The notes: generated from the sequence alone by a model not told the origin. A DNA stretch of 64,000 nt from Gammaproteobacteria bacterium (GCA_029881795.1 JAOULX010000004.1:62001-126000); one strand, 5' to 3'. Positions 43,711-56,306 are shown, counted from the stretch's first letter. Numbers and translations: made by a program.

Positions 43711-43981
43711 CTCTTTGTTTTAGTTTTTGTCCGGGGCGAAATGTGACAACACGTCGGGCACAAATGGGAATTTCTTTGCCTGTTTTGGGGTTACGGCCAG
43801 GTCGCGGGCTTTTATCACGTAAAGCAAAATTGCCAAAACCTGACAATTTAACGTGGTTACCTTTAACCAGTGCATCGCGAACTTCTTCAAAGAAAAGTTC
43901 GACCAACTCTTTTGCTTCCCGTTTGTTCAAACCCAGTTCATCAAACAGGCATTCTGCCATTTCTGCTTTGGTTAATGCCAT
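43679..43981 (-). CDS. ihfA: Integration host factor alpha subunit
   Basis: [40 protein letters not shown]; downstream of pheT. Confidence 0.96.
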   Translation of the reverse strand: MALTKAEMAECLFDELGLNKREAKELVELFFEEVRDALVKGNHVKLSGFGNFALRDKSPRPGRNPKTGKEIPICARRVVTFRPGQKLKQRVEDYAGTQQQ

Positions 43982-43983
43982 CC

Positions 43984-46353
43984 TTACTCCCGAAGTGTAG
44001 CATTTAGTTCTTTTTCTAGTGAAGACACAATTTTTTGTATCTCCTGATCTACATCATCATCTATAAGAGTGCGCGAAAAGTCCTGTAAAATCAAGCCCAA
44101 AGCGACACTTTTTAAACCAGGACTCACGCCTTTTCCGGCATATACATCAAAAACGATAATGTCTTTTAGTACCTCAGAGCCCGCCCTGACAACACATTCC
44201 TTTATAGCAGAAACTGAGAGTTTTTGATCAACTAGCAGCGAAATATCACGTCTTACTTCAGGAAATTTTGATAAAACATTGAATTTTGGTACATTTTTGT
44301 CGCAAACGCTGCCTAATTCAAGTTCGAAAACATAGACTTTTTGACTCAAATCGAGTGTTTTTTGTAGCTCAGGGTGGAGCGCACCGATCCAGCCGATAGC
44401 CTGCCCATCTTTTATGACTTTGGCTGACTGACCGGGATGTAATGCCGGGTGTTTTTCGGCAACACATTCAATCTTGCCACCACCGAGCGCCAATAAGGCT
44501 TCGACATCACCTTTTATATCAAAAAAGTCGATCTCTCGGCTATCGGCCGCCCATTGCTCTGACAGTAACGGGCCGGTTGCGACACCTGCCAGCATGGGTT
44601 GCTGCAAGGTAGCGGATTCTTGTTCAATAAAGCGCAAACCGGTTTCAAACAGACGCACTCGTGATTGCTGTCGATTGAGGTTGTATTGCAGGACTTTTAG
44701 CATGCCAGCCCAGAGCGTGGTGCGCATCACCGACATTTCCGATGACATCGGGTTAGCCAGTGCGATAGCCTTAGAGTCTGGCGCCAAAGCCTTGCACCAC
44801 TCGGGGTCGACAAAACTGTAGGTCACCGCTTCAAAATAGCCATGATCGAGTAGATTTTGACGCAGGTTTTGCATCGCCAACTGCTTTTCTGTTTTCTCGC
44901 GCAAGCCAGACTGATAAACCGGCATCACACGCGGGATATTATTATAGCCGTGAATGCGAATCAGCTCTTCTATCAGATCGGATTCAATGGTGATATCAAA
45001 GCGGAAACTAGGTGCGGTCACCAGCCAGCCTTCTGCAGCAGCCGCTACTTGCATGCCCAGCCGGGTCAGTATGGCTTCTATCTCATCATCTGCTAATTCA
45101 ATACCTAAGATGCGTTTAATCCGCGCTTTGCGCAAATGGATGGCTTCTCGCTTGATACTGTATGCACTGGTCGTTTCTTCAATTACCGGGCCTGCTTCGC
45201 CACCCGCTATTTGCAATAACAATTCTGTTGCACGTTCAATCGCCTGGCTTTGTAAGGCCGGATCGACTCCGCGCTCAAAACGGTGCGATGAATCGGTATG
45301 CAGGCCATAGCGACGTGCCCGGCCAGCGATGGCATCCGGCGTAAAATAAGCCGATTCAAAAAAAACATGACGAGTATCATCGGTCACTGAAGACCACTCT
45401 CCCCCCATGATACCGGCTAATGCCAGTACGTTTTTAGCATCGGTTATTAATAACGTATCGGCAGCTGCATTGACTTTTTTGCCGTCGAGCAGTTCTACTT
45501 CCTCGCCAGCGGCGGCCATTCGAACCGTGATATCACCATTGAGTTTATCCAAATCAAAAGCATGCATTGGCTGACCCAGCTCCATCAGCACGTAATTGGT
45601 CACATCAACCACCGGTCCATGGCTTCTAAAACCAGAACGGCGCAGCTTTTCCTGCATCCACAAAGGGGTTTCTGCTGTCACATTAACATTGCGTATCACC
45701 CGTCCAAGATAATGCGGACAGGCATCGCCTGCTGCAATGTTTACCTTGATGACATCATCAATGGTAGCTGGCTGAGCATTCATATCAGCAGGGGTTAACT
45801 CGCAGTTATTTAATGTCGCGACTTCCCGTGCCACACCCTGAATACTTAAACAATCGGATCGATTAGGTGTTAATTCGATTTCTATGATCTGATCATCAAG
45901 CTGCAGATAGTCTCTAATATCCATGCCAACAGTGGCATCAGAAGCTAACTCCATCAGCCCATCGGATGATTCTGCCATGGCCAGTTCTGTTTCCGCACAC
46001 AGCATACCGAATGACTCAACACCGCGTAACTTTGATTTTTTGATATTAAAATTACCCGGCAAAACAGCGCCGATTGTAGCCAGCGGCGCTTTTAGCCCGG
46101 CACGTGCATTGGCTGCACCACAAACAATCTGAATTGTTTCAGTGCCATTATTAACCTGGCAGACATTTAATTTATCGGCATCTGGGTGTTTTTCCAGACT
46201 GATAATTTCAGCCACGATAACACCACTAAACTCGCCTGCCACAGGCACAACACTGTCAACCTCCAGCCCCGCCATGGTGATCTGATCGGCCAGATCATTA
46301 ACATTAATTGCCGGGTTTGCCCATTCACGTAACCATTGCTCACTGAACTTCAT
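43984..46353 (-). CDS. pheT: Phenylalanyl-tRNA synthetase beta subunit
   Basis: [16 protein letters not shown]; tRNA-binding EMAP domain; 789 aa. Confidence 0.97.
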   Translation of the reverse strand: MKFSEQWLREWANPAINVNDLADQITMAGLEVDSVVPVAGEFSGVIVAEIISLEKHPDADKLNVCQVNNGTETIQIVCGAANARAGLKAPLATIGAVLPGNFNIKKSKLRGVESFGMLCAETELAMAESSDGLMELASDATVGMDIRDYLQLDDQIIEIELTPNRSDCLSIQGVAREVATLNNCELTPADMNAQPATIDDVIKVNIAAGDACPHYLGRVIRNVNVTAETPLWMQEKLRRSGFRSHGPVVDVTNYVLMELGQPMHAFDLDKLNGDITVRMAAAGEEVELLDGKKVNAAADTLLITDAKNVLALAGIMGGEWSSVTDDTRHVFFESAYFTPDAIAGRARRYGLHTDSSHRFERGVDPALQSQAIERATELLLQIAGGEAGPVIEETTSAYSIKREAIHLRKARIKRILGIELADDEIEAILTRLGMQVAAAAEGWLVTAPSFRFDITIESDLIEELIRIHGYNNIPRVMPVYQSGLREKTEKQLAMQNLRQNLLDHGYFEAVTYSFVDPEWCKALAPDSKAIALANPMSSEMSVMRTTLWAGMLKVLQYNLNRQQSRVRLFETGLRFIEQESATLQQPMLAGVATGPLLSEQWAADSREIDFFDIKGDVEALLALGGGKIECVAEKHPALHPGQSAKVIKDGQAIGWIGALHPELQKTLDLSQKVYVFELELGSVCDKNVPKFNVLSKFPEVRRDISLLVDQKLSVSAIKECVVRAGSEVLKDIIVFDVYAGKGVSPGLKSVALGLILQDFSRTLIDDDVDQEIQKIVSSLEKELNATLRE

Positions 46354-46413
46354 GCTATCTTATTACCTTGTTAATTATGCGACTCAAAACCTGTTTGTAT
46401 TGACTTGGTCAGG

Positions 46414-47439
<1,026 letters not shown>

Positions 47440-47460
47440 TTATTTCCAAAAATATTTCTG

Positions 47461-47492
47461 AAAAAAAAGGGGGAAAGCATGCACTTTCCCCC
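47461..47492 (-). terminator. Strong terminator/attenuator hairpin between rplT and pheS
   Basis: Minus strand GGGGGAAAG-TGCATG-CTTTCCCCC-T8. Confidence 0.88.
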
Positions 47493-47524
47493 TCTTAGGA
47501 TCGTTTAACTATGGCTAACCTGAA

Positions 47525-47887
47525 TCAGGCAGCAGCTAAACCAGCTTTTGCTTTCTCAACAATAACACCAAATGTGTCTATGTCATGAATCGCCATATCA
47601 GCCAGTACTTTACGATCGATTTCGATTGAAGCCTTGTTAAGACCATCAATTAAACGGCTGTATGAAATATCAAACATACGAGCAGCAGCATTGATACGAA
47701 CAATCCATAAAGAACGGAAAGTACGCTTCTTAACACGACGGTCACGGTATGCATACTGTCCCGCTTTGATAACCGCCTGATGAGCTACACGATAAACACG
47801 GCTACGTGCTCCGTAATAACCTTTAGCTTTCTTTAAAATCTTCTTATGACGCGCGCGCGCCTGTACACCACGTTTTACTCTAGGCAT
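47525..47887 (-). CDS. rplT: 50S ribosomal protein L20
   Basis: [51 protein letters not shown]. Confidence 0.98.
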   Translation of the reverse strand: MPRVKRGVQARARHKKILKKAKGYYGARSRVYRVAHQAVIKAGQYAYRDRRVKKRTFRSLWIVRINAAARMFDISYSRLIDGLNKASIEIDRKVLADMAIHDIDTFGVIVEKAKAGLAAA

Positions 47888-47898
47888 TTTTCAGTCTC

Positions 47899-48096
47899 CT
47901 ATACGTATGGAAGCATACGGTTAACCATCTTCACATCTACTGCAGCAACAGCAGCATCATCACGTAAATGACGTTTACGTTTAGTGCTCTTCTTGGTCAG
48001 TATATGACGACGGAAAGACTGAGCGCGTTTAAAACCGCCCGAACCTGTGCGACGAAAACGCTTAGCTGCGCCGCGGTTTGTTTTCATTTTAGGCAT
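47899..48096 (-). CDS. rpmI: 50S ribosomal protein L35
   Basis: [45 protein letters not shown]. Confidence 0.97.
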   Translation of the reverse strand: MPKMKTNRGAAKRFRRTGSGGFKRAQSFRRHILTKKSTKRKRHLRDDAAVAAVDVKMVNRMLPYV

Positions 48097-48206
48097 TTGC
48101 CTGTACTCCAATAGCTAACATTAATAAATGACTCCGGCGAGGCCCCAAAACCCAATCATCAAAAAACACGACAAAGGTTCTGATGTTCTATTGCCCGCAA
48201 CCGAAA

Positions 48207-48725
48207 CTATTTTTTCCTGGGAGCCATGACCATGACCATTTGCCGACCTTCCATCTTCGGAAATTGTTCAACAGTCGCTAACTCTTCCAAGTCTTTTTCA
48301 ATACGCTTGAGTAACTCTGCACCGAGTTCACGGTGTACGATTTCCCGGCCACGGAAGCGCATCGTAATCTTTACTTTATCGCCATGCTCAAGAAACTTTT
48401 CTAAATTTCTCAGCTTGATTTTGTAGTCACCAATATCCGTACGGGGACGGAATTTGATTTCCTTGATTGTCGTATGTACCTGCTTTTTCTTGGCTTCTTT
48501 TTGCTTTTTACGAGCCTCAAAAATAAACTTGCCGATATCCATGATACGGCACACAGGTGGTTCTGCATTCGGTGATACTTCTACCAGATCCAGACCGGCT
48601 TCCTTAGCCATTGCGAGTGCTTGAGATGTCGGCATTACGCCTGCCTGCTCACCCTCGGCGTCAATAACCCGGACATTGGGACAATCTATTTGCTCGTTAA
48701 CCCGAGACTTTTTTGCTGCGGCGAT
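48207..48725 (-). CDS. infC: Translation initiation factor IF-3, apparent AUC start
   Basis: In-frame N-terminal extension (I/M)[44 protein letters not shown] 7 nt before ATC at 48725. Confidence 0.9.
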   Translation of the reverse strand: MAAAKKSRVNEQIDCPNVRVIDAEGEQAGVMPTSQALAMAKEAGLDLVEVSPNAEPPVCRIMDIGKFIFEARKKQKEAKKKQVHTTIKEIKFRPRTDIGDYKIKLRNLEKFLEHGDKVKITMRFRGREIVHRELGAELLKRIEKDLEELATVEQFPKMEGRQMVMVMAPRKK

Positions 48726-48728
48726 ATT

Positions 48729-50654
48729 TTAACCCTCCAAAACAGCGCGGCCATGATCCACGATTTCAGTAGTGAGCTTAGATGATAGGTCATCAATTGA
48801 CATTACACCTAAGTCTTCACCACTACGTGTACGCACGGCCACTGTATTGGTTTCTAGTTCCTTATCACCCACCACGAGTAAGTAAGGAACGCGTTTAATT
48901 GTATGTTCGCGAATTTTAAAGCCGATCTTCTCATTTCTCAAGTCCGCTGAGGCCCTAATTCCCTGTTTATTAAGAATTTCTTCAATATTTCGTGAATATT
49001 CTGCCTGATTGTCTGTAATATTCATTATCACAGCCTGAACCGGCGCTAACCAGAGCGGAAATTTACCTTCATGATGCTCGATCAGTATACCAATAAATCG
49101 CTCCATCGAACCTAATATCGCTCGATGTAACATCACCGGTACCCGACGATCACCGTCCTCGGCGACGTATTGTGCATCTAGACGGCCTGGCATTGAAAAA
49201 TCAACCTGCAAGGTACCACATTGCCAGCCACGGTCCAGACAATCTTTTAAGGTAAATTCGATTTTAGGGCCGTAAAAAGCACCTTCTCCAGGCTGTAATT
49301 TATATTCCAGCCCTTTCGCTTTAAGTGATTGCGCCAGAGCTTCTTCTGCCTGATCCCATATCTCATCAGAACCCACCCTTTTCTCAGGCCGGGTTGATAG
49401 CGCTATTTCAATATTTTCAAAACCAAACTCTTTATAGACATTAAATGTCAGGTCAATAAAATCAGAGACCTCATCCTGAATTTGTTCTTCACTACAGAAA
49501 ATATGTGCATCGTCTTGTACAAAGTTTCGCACACGCATCAAGCCATGTAATGTACCGGATGGTTCATTACGGTGACAGGAACCAAATTCAGCCAGCCGTA
49601 GCGGTAAATCACGGTATGACTTTAAACCCTGATTATAAACCTGAACATGGCACGGACAGTTCATTGGCTTAACAGCGTAGTCACGGCTTTCAGAATGCGT
49701 GGTAAACATCATGTCACCAAATTTGTCCCAGTGACCGGATTTTTCCCACAGACTCCGATCAACAACAGACGGCGTATGAATCTCTTTATAATCGTGCTGA
49801 CGCAATACCTTACGGATATATTCCTGAACCTCTAAATAAATGGTCCAACCATGATCATGCCAAAATACCATGCCTGGCGCTTCTTCCTGGGTGTGGAAGA
49901 GCTCCATTTGCTTACCAATGCGGCGGTGATCGCGCTTTTCGGCTTCTTCAATACGATGCAAATAGGCTTTTAATAATTTTTTGTCCGGCCAAGATGTGCC
50001 ATAGACACGCTGCAGCATTTTATTATTTGAATCACCACGCCAGTATGCACCTGCCAGCTTAGTTAACTTAAAGGCTTTAATGGCACCGGTGCTGGGCACA
50101 TGCGGACCACGACATAAGTCTATGAAATCACCCTGACGGTATAGAGATAATTCTTGATCAGCCGGAATACTTTCGATAATTTCGGCTTTATATTCTTCAC
50201 CCATGTCGCGAAAAAACGTAACGGCATCATCACGTGACATAACTGAGCGCTCGACTTTAAGGTCAGCTTTAGCCAGATCTGCCATTTTCTTTTCGATGGC
50301 TTGCAGATCATCAGGTGTAAACTGACGTTCAAAATCAAAATCATAGAAAAAGCCGTTATCAATAACCGGTCCTATCGTTACCTGAGCCGTTGGAAAAAGC
50401 TCTTTTACCGCTTGCGCCAGCAAATGCGCTGTTGAATGACGAATAATCTCCAGCGCTTCTTCATTTTTACTGGTAATGATTTCTAAGGCCGCATCTTTTT
50501 CGATCAGATAAGAACTATCAACCAGTTCACCATCGACTTTGCCAGCCAGGGTCGCCTTAGCAAGGCCGGGGCCGATTTCTGCAGCGACATCATAAACAGA
50601 AACAGCGGATGAGAATGTGCGCTGACTGGCGTCAGGCAAAGTAATAACAGGCAT
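48729..50654 (-). CDS. thrS: Threonyl-tRNA synthetase
   Basis: 641 aa; TGS domain, [44 protein letters not shown]. Confidence 0.98.
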   Translation of the reverse strand: MPVITLPDASQRTFSSAVSVYDVAAEIGPGLAKATLAGKVDGELVDSSYLIEKDAALEIITSKNEEALEIIRHSTAHLLAQAVKELFPTAQVTIGPVIDNGFFYDFDFERQFTPDDLQAIEKKMADLAKADLKVERSVMSRDDAVTFFRDMGEEYKAEIIESIPADQELSLYRQGDFIDLCRGPHVPSTGAIKAFKLTKLAGAYWRGDSNNKMLQRVYGTSWPDKKLLKAYLHRIEEAEKRDHRRIGKQMELFHTQEEAPGMVFWHDHGWTIYLEVQEYIRKVLRQHDYKEIHTPSVVDRSLWEKSGHWDKFGDMMFTTHSESRDYAVKPMNCPCHVQVYNQGLKSYRDLPLRLAEFGSCHRNEPSGTLHGLMRVRNFVQDDAHIFCSEEQIQDEVSDFIDLTFNVYKEFGFENIEIALSTRPEKRVGSDEIWDQAEEALAQSLKAKGLEYKLQPGEGAFYGPKIEFTLKDCLDRGWQCGTLQVDFSMPGRLDAQYVAEDGDRRVPVMLHRAILGSMERFIGILIEHHEGKFPLWLAPVQAVIMNITDNQAEYSRNIEEILNKQGIRASADLRNEKIGFKIREHTIKRVPYLLVVGDKELETNTVAVRTRSGEDLGVMSIDDLSSKLTTEIVDHGRAVLEG

Positions 50655-50871
50655 GTTGTACTCCTAGCTTGTGATGACCCATACAAGAGGCCAGCGGGCA
50701 TTCAATGATCCCTACAAAAGAACATTGAACTGGTTATATCCGGTTTTGGAAAACGGCGAGAATAACAGCAATTGCTTACAACTGCAAAGCCGCTGTAAAG
50801 ACTGTTTTGTTCACTTCTATTGCCTGATGGCTGCTTTAACCCATCAGGCTGCTAACTCTCTTCAAACGGGC

Positions 50872-52245
50872 TTATTTCAGTAAATCACTGCCGGCAACAA
50901 TCTGAAAATCAACCCCTTTAGGCAGTCGCTTATTCAGAATAACCTGATTCCCTTTTAGATCGTGCCCCAAAGTAATCGCCTGTTTACCAAGCCCTGAGCG
51001 ATAATAGATATAGGTTTTTTTCTTGATTAATTTATTCGTGCTTTTCTGTGTAATCCGGTAATTAGTATTTTTTACAAAACTAATCAGGTCATTTTTATAA
51101 TTGGGCCTGACAACCGGCACAATAATCTGTATATGATAACGCTTGTCTGCCTTGCTAAGCTGTGCATTAGTTAGCTTATTATCTATCAGCTGACCTGTAA
51201 CCGGCTCAGCTGCTTTATCAGCCGCTTTTTGCTGTAAATGCTCGGACAAGGACAAGGTAATATCCGCATGCTCGCTCAGCGTTCTCTCAAGACTTTCCAG
51301 TCTCTGTTCCGCTTTATTAATCTTACCGATTAGCTCGTCATGCCGAGCCTCGCTGCGCTGCTCAGGATTGCTGCTGATCGAATACAGGAAACTTTCTTTA
51401 CGCGGTTTTTTTTCATCCGATGGTGAATAACTCAACCCCATAAACACAGAATTACGAGGATTACTGCGATCATCCGGCACACCCAGAGCCATGCCCAACG
51501 TCAGGCTCACATCATGCGACAAGGCATATAAAAATGACGATGAGATTAATAAGTTTTTATCGTTAGTTTCATCGTCCGCCAGTGCAAGTCCCTGTAACGA
51601 CAAGGTAGTCATGTCAGACAGCGCAAATTCCAAACCGACAGCAGCCGTTACGAAATTTGCCTCAACATAGGGTGTATTTAACAGACCAACATAAACATCG
51701 TCTTTTTTATAACCGAAGTTAGTATGAATGGCTGCTCTGTCAAAGTAGTAGCTCACATTATATTCAACGCCATATAAGGCATCGCCACTGCTGACATCAA
51801 GATCTCCCGACCCCGGAATGATGCTGGAGAAAAAGGTCACCGATTTTGCGCTAGAATTTACACCGCTTGGTTTTAAAAACCGATATTTTAATGTGGCCCT
51901 TAAATCTCTGGTACCACTAACAGACTCAGCCACTCCACCAGGTGTGTAATAGGCATGAGGAATACTAAACCCCAGCTCTGTTGACTGCCCCAGAGTCACG
52001 GCATAACCCAGATTAAGTTTAATTTGCGCCGCTTTGGTACCCGGTGTGGTAACGCTCTCGTATGAATCAACCCCCAAATTCATATACCAGGATGAAAAAC
52101 CGGGTTCGATTATGTCGGCCGTTCTGATCAGCCCGATGCCGGTGCCGCCATCGATTGATTGCGACTCAATTGCGTGCAACATGGAACTGTTTGCAAACAT
52201 GAGAAGCAGACAGGCCAGCGAAGGGTGTTTGATTTCATTTTTCAT
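50872..52245 (-). CDS. Outer-membrane beta-barrel protein with coiled coil and C-terminal LytR_C-like domain
   Basis: Signal peptide MKNEIKHPSLACLLLMFANSSMLHA; alternating amphipathic strands; C-terminus YIYYRSGLGKQAITLGHDL...LPKGVDFQIVAGSDLL. Confidence 0.65.
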   Translation of the reverse strand: MKNEIKHPSLACLLLMFANSSMLHAIESQSIDGGTGIGLIRTADIIEPGFSSWYMNLGVDSYESVTTPGTKAAQIKLNLGYAVTLGQSTELGFSIPHAYYTPGGVAESVSGTRDLRATLKYRFLKPSGVNSSAKSVTFFSSIIPGSGDLDVSSGDALYGVEYNVSYYFDRAAIHTNFGYKKDDVYVGLLNTPYVEANFVTAAVGLEFALSDMTTLSLQGLALADDETNDKNLLISSSFLYALSHDVSLTLGMALGVPDDRSNPRNSVFMGLSYSPSDEKKPRKESFLYSISSNPEQRSEARHDELIGKINKAEQRLESLERTLSEHADITLSLSEHLQQKAADKAAEPVTGQLIDNKLTNAQLSKADKRYHIQIIVPVVRPNYKNDLISFVKNTNYRITQKSTNKLIKKKTYIYYRSGLGKQAITLGHDLKGNQVILNKRLPKGVDFQIVAGSDLLK

Positions 52246-52262
52246 ATTTTGAAACTTTCTTT

Positions 52263-54179
52263 TTAGTAAGCCGCATACTGCGAATATTTTCCATAACCCA
52301 GTCTGCCAGGTGCATACCCACTCATAACCAGGCCTGTGGGTTTTTTGCCAGACTGCGTGAGTTTTCGCCAACAAATAGAGACTTCATCCATAGTGGTTAA
52401 GCCTGATCTTACAACAACCATTAAGCGGTCACTGTGTTTAGCAACTATGGTGGCATCTGTAATTGACAACACCGGTGGCGTATCAACCAGAATAACATCG
52501 TATTGGGTTTTGGCTATTTCGAATAAGTTTTTTAACTTATAAGAACTCATTAAAACCGACGAGTTATTTGGGCACTTTCCTGACGTGATAACATCCAGGC
52601 CCGCCATATCAGTTGATTTAACAACATCTGAGAATTCAAGATTGCCTGATAAATATTCAGACAATCCGTTTTTATTGTTGCAGTCAAAAAACCGGTGCTG
52701 AACACCCTTACGCACATCCGCATCAACCAATAAAACCTTCTGACCGAGCTCTGCATACAAACACGCCAGATTAACCGACATAAAACTTTTACCGGCATTA
52801 GGTGTGGGTCCGGTAATCACAATCACACCACGGTGTTTGAGTTTTAACTCTCCACCCTCAAGATTGGTTCGCAGAAAGCGCATAGACTCTATCGCAGGGT
52901 CATCTGGCTGACTTCGGTACAATACACCGAGTTTTTCAACGCTGTTAGTGGTTAATTTTAGTGCCTGACGGTTTAATTTAACCTGAGCCTGACTCAATGG
53001 AACAGTCGCATAGACCGGTAAGTTAAGACTGTATTCAATCGCATTCGGATCATAGATCTTTTGATCCATAAAGGCCCTGACCAGCGCTAATACCGCTCCT
53101 AAAAACAAACCTGCTATCAGACTGGCCATAAACACCAAGGATTTATTCGGCTTAACAGGTCTCTCTGCGGGCACGCCCCAGTCAACCACACTGACTCCGC
53201 CAATTTCACCGGCTTTTAATACTTTTAACTGGTTAGCTTTTTTAATCAGCATTTTATAAATTTCATTACTGAAAACCATGTCGCCGGAAAATTTGCTTAA
53301 CTGATCTTCAATAAAAAGTAACGTCTTTTCAGCCACCGCAGTCTGTGTCTTGATATTATAATTTATATAATGACGGGAAACCGAATTCACGACCTTTGCT
53401 GCCAGCTCTGCGTCGGCGTGTTCAAAAGAAATACGTAAGATTTCTTTTGAACGGCGATCGCTGTAATTGACTTTTAACTTCTCATACAAATTCCCAATTA
53501 CTGTCTGCCTGGAATGTTTACGGATAACATACTCAGCATTCAAATGACTCGTTAGCTCATCAACTTTTAATTCAATACCATGCTGACTGTTTACCTGACC
53601 GGTTTTACCTGACAGTATTAAACCGCCATTCTCATCAAACAAATCATAGCCTGCACTGTCCGCCTTGACTCTGAGAACAAAAGATTTTCCCAGTTGATTA
53701 TGCGGAATTGAAAACGCAGAGAGCCGGATTGATTCGGCGTATCTCACATATTTATCAGACAGTATGCTGTTGAATATTGAAAATGAACTATTGTTATGAA
53801 TCGCAGCACCAATAAACAGCGGCGCTTCCGCCGTCACAGAAAGCGTTAGACTCAGTTCATCAACCACTTCTCCCAGAACACGCCGGGATCGTATAATCTC
53901 ATGTTCGCTGGATTTTGCCGCTGCCATATCACCCAACATTTCCATGTCTGACAAAACTGACAGCGCACTTTTATCATTTTCAATGCGCAGCATGGCCTCG
54001 CTTTTAAATATAGGCACAGCAAGACTAAGATACAAAACAGCTGCAACAACAAAAAAAACAACAACTGAAAGCATCCATATACGGTAACGCCAGAGATGCG
54101 AAAACACCTCTGTCAATTTAACTTCATCATCCCTTATATTATTTTGATTTTGGAAATATGAATCTTCCACAATAAACAC
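52263..54179 (-). CDS. Wzc-like polysaccharide co-polymerase / tyrosine autokinase
   Basis: Wzz domain with 2 TMs; Walker A TGPTPNAGKSFMSVNLA, A' VLLVDADVRKG, B VILVDTPPV; C-terminal GYGKYSQYAAY. Confidence 0.93.
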   Translation of the reverse strand: MFIVEDSYFQNQNNIRDDEVKLTEVFSHLWRYRIWMLSVVVFFVVAAVLYLSLAVPIFKSEAMLRIENDKSALSVLSDMEMLGDMAAAKSSEHEIIRSRRVLGEVVDELSLTLSVTAEAPLFIGAAIHNNSSFSIFNSILSDKYVRYAESIRLSAFSIPHNQLGKSFVLRVKADSAGYDLFDENGGLILSGKTGQVNSQHGIELKVDELTSHLNAEYVIRKHSRQTVIGNLYEKLKVNYSDRRSKEILRISFEHADAELAAKVVNSVSRHYINYNIKTQTAVAEKTLLFIEDQLSKFSGDMVFSNEIYKMLIKKANQLKVLKAGEIGGVSVVDWGVPAERPVKPNKSLVFMASLIAGLFLGAVLALVRAFMDQKIYDPNAIEYSLNLPVYATVPLSQAQVKLNRQALKLTTNSVEKLGVLYRSQPDDPAIESMRFLRTNLEGGELKLKHRGVIVITGPTPNAGKSFMSVNLACLYAELGQKVLLVDADVRKGVQHRFFDCNNKNGLSEYLSGNLEFSDVVKSTDMAGLDVITSGKCPNNSSVLMSSYKLKNLFEIAKTQYDVILVDTPPVLSITDATIVAKHSDRLMVVVRSGLTTMDEVSICWRKLTQSGKKPTGLVMSGYAPGRLGYGKYSQYAAY

Positions 54180-55232
54180 CTATTTGTTTGAAAGAACATC
54201 CAGATAAAACAATGACTGTATGCTCGGCATAATCAAATTAAGAACTCTGTTCCATTGTGTCACTCCAGCTGTTGCGACATAAACCACATCTCGTGGTTGC
54301 AACCTAAACCCATCCCCGATTATAAATGCGTCGGCTTCTTGCATATTTAAGTGAAACATTTTAGGTTTATCTGTTTCAGCCGCACGTATAACATAAACAT
54401 TCTTGGCATCAGCTGCCAACGGATCAAGCCCACCGCTGGCCATCAGCGCTTCACTCAGACTCAGCTCACCAGCTAGCATTTTCACTTCTCTGGGTTGCTG
54501 CACTTCGCCGGTAACGTAGACTTTTTCAGCCCGGTTATCAGGAAAGTGCAATACATCTCCGTCTTTTAATGCGATATTGTATTGTATCTGGCCTTTAGTG
54601 AGCATTTCACCTATGGATATTTCCTGCTTTTTCCCGTCCCGCAGCAGATAGGCTTTATTACTACTGGCATGTTCTGTAACGCCGCCGGCAAGCGCCATGG
54701 CTTCCATCACCGTCAGTGGATAGCCTTGAAGAGCTATCAATTTTGGTGTATTGACCTCACCCAGTACATAGACTCGCTGGCTGGCAAAGCGAGCAACACT
54801 GACGCCTATTTGCGGCGTTTTAATCACCTTGGCTAACTTTTTTGTTAACTCAAGCCGGATATCTTCGACTGTTTTTCCACTGGCATTAATAATACCTGCA
54901 AATGGAAAGAACAGCGTACCATCCTGCTGAACCTGAAAGCCGGCAACACGATTGCTTTCAGCATCAGCTTGTGCTGATAATAAGCCCGGATGATTCCAGA
55001 TAATGATACTTATTATATCTCTGGGGCCAATCCTGTAGGCCTTATTAAGGGGCTCTTTATTGAGATCAGAAAGCTTATTCGCTAAATCACTGGCTGGTTG
55101 TTTGGGCAAGGCATCCCGAACTGAAGTCAATGAAACAGCATCATAACCATTAATATTGACCTTATCGTAATCAGGAGCCCTCATTCCCGGGGCAATAGCA
55201 CAGGCGTTAAGTGACATTAAAACAATCAGCAC
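54180..55232 (-). CDS. Wza-like polysaccharide export lipoprotein (SLBB repeats)
   Basis: LNAC lipobox; YRIGPRDIISIIIWNHPGL; VYVLGEVNTPK; VYVTGEVQQP. Confidence 0.93.
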   Translation of the reverse strand: MLIVLMSLNACAIAPGMRAPDYDKVNINGYDAVSLTSVRDALPKQPASDLANKLSDLNKEPLNKAYRIGPRDIISIIIWNHPGLLSAQADAESNRVAGFQVQQDGTLFFPFAGIINASGKTVEDIRLELTKKLAKVIKTPQIGVSVARFASQRVYVLGEVNTPKLIALQGYPLTVMEAMALAGGVTEHASSNKAYLLRDGKKQEISIGEMLTKGQIQYNIALKDGDVLHFPDNRAEKVYVTGEVQQPREVKMLAGELSLSEALMASGGLDPLAADAKNVYVIRAAETDKPKMFHLNMQEADAFIIGDGFRLQPRDVVYVATAGVTQWNRVLNLIMPSIQSLFYLDVLSNK

Positions 55233-55333
55233 TAAGCCTGAGCGCCATCTAAATACCCGGTCAATATTCAGCCCATATTTGCAAGTATCGATAAACTTTT
55301 CCCCAATTATAGCAGCAACTTTTTAAGGTTGTT

Positions 55334-55352
55334 TTTAGGAATATATCCTAAA
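55334..55352. promoter_or_regulatory. Inverted repeat TTTAGGA-atata-TCCTAAA upstream of the wza-like gene
   Basis: 7-bp perfect arms, about 100 bp upstream of the operon start. Confidence 0.5.
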
Positions 55353-55666
55353 TCTATAAAAATACACAGTTTTTCAATAATACACACGTAAAATATATGA
55401 GTTTAGTCACTCCATTAGCGGCCAGTTTCTGACAAACGTGAGTTTTTTTAGATTGAATGGTAAAAACAGGAGAAAATCCGGGAAAACACAATTAATGCAG
55501 CTTAATGAAACAAAAAACGCTTAGAGCAGGCTTTAAATGACTCGAGTTTAGCTAATTAAGCAGGCTATACAGATGGTTTTAATCGGTTATCAACACCTAT
55601 TAACCATTGTACGCAGTCATTAAAACAACAACATTTGAAATCCCTACCAATCTCTTTGTCAAAGAT

Positions 55667-55743
55667 TGGTAGGCGCGAGTGGATTCGAACCACCGACCCC
55701 CACCATGTCAAGGTGGTGCTCTAACCAACTGAGCTACGCGCCT
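55667..55743 (-). tRNA. tRNA-Val (GAC)
   Basis: AGGCGCGTAGCTCAGTTGGTTAGAGCACCACCTTGACATGGTGGGGGTCGGTGGTTCGAATCCACTCGCGCCTACCA. Confidence 0.97.
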
Positions 55744-55961
55744 GTGTTGATCTGCATACAAAAACAGAGCGCGCATTCTAATAGATGTGATGGCAATCGA
55801 CAAGGCTTTATTAAAAACCAGCGTCCGCAACTGTTAGCGGGGTGCTGGCATTGAAAATGCGTTTCTAGCACGAACATAGGCCATGCTTTAGCTACTACTG
55901 TTGGTGAAAAAGAAGACTGCGCAGATAAGTAACCGGCATAACCAGATAGTTGCCGACGAAA

Positions 55962-56306
55962 TTAACCGGGTGGCCAGCTCATTGGCCGGCCGCCCAGCAC
56001 ATGTAAGTGAATATGATAAACCGTCTGACCGCCATCATCATTACAATTCATTACGGTTCTGAAGCCTGACTCCGAGATACCCTGCTGTCTGGCCACATCC
56101 TGAGCAGTTAAATACATTTTCCCCAACAACCCGGCATCAGCTGGCTGCAGGTGATTAATTGTTGCGATGTGTTTTTTAGGGATGACTAAGAAATGACAGG
56201 GTGCCTGAGCCGATATGTCACGAAAGACACTCACATCATCATCCTGATATAGAATATCGGCAGGAATTTCGCCACTATTGATTTTACAAAATAAACAATC
56301 TGACAC
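55962..56306 (-). CDS. HIT-family protein (HinT-like)
   Basis: CLFCKINSGEIPADILYQDDDV; HIHLHVLGGR HIT triad. Confidence 0.95.
   Translation of the reverse strand: MSDCLFCKINSGEIPADILYQDDDVSVFRDISAQAPCHFLVIPKKHIATINHLQPADAGLLGKMYLTAQDVARQQGISESGFRTVMNCNDDGGQTVYHIHLHVLGGRPMSWPPG

Noticed and set aside
47493-47524. pheM-like Phe leader peptide upstream of pheS
   Set aside because: No ATG followed by Phe codons in the short rplT-hairpin gap
55666-55854. ORF MVGASGFEPPTPTMSRWCSNQLSYAPV...
   Set aside because: Translation of the antisense strand of tRNA-Val; a common spurious protein annotation
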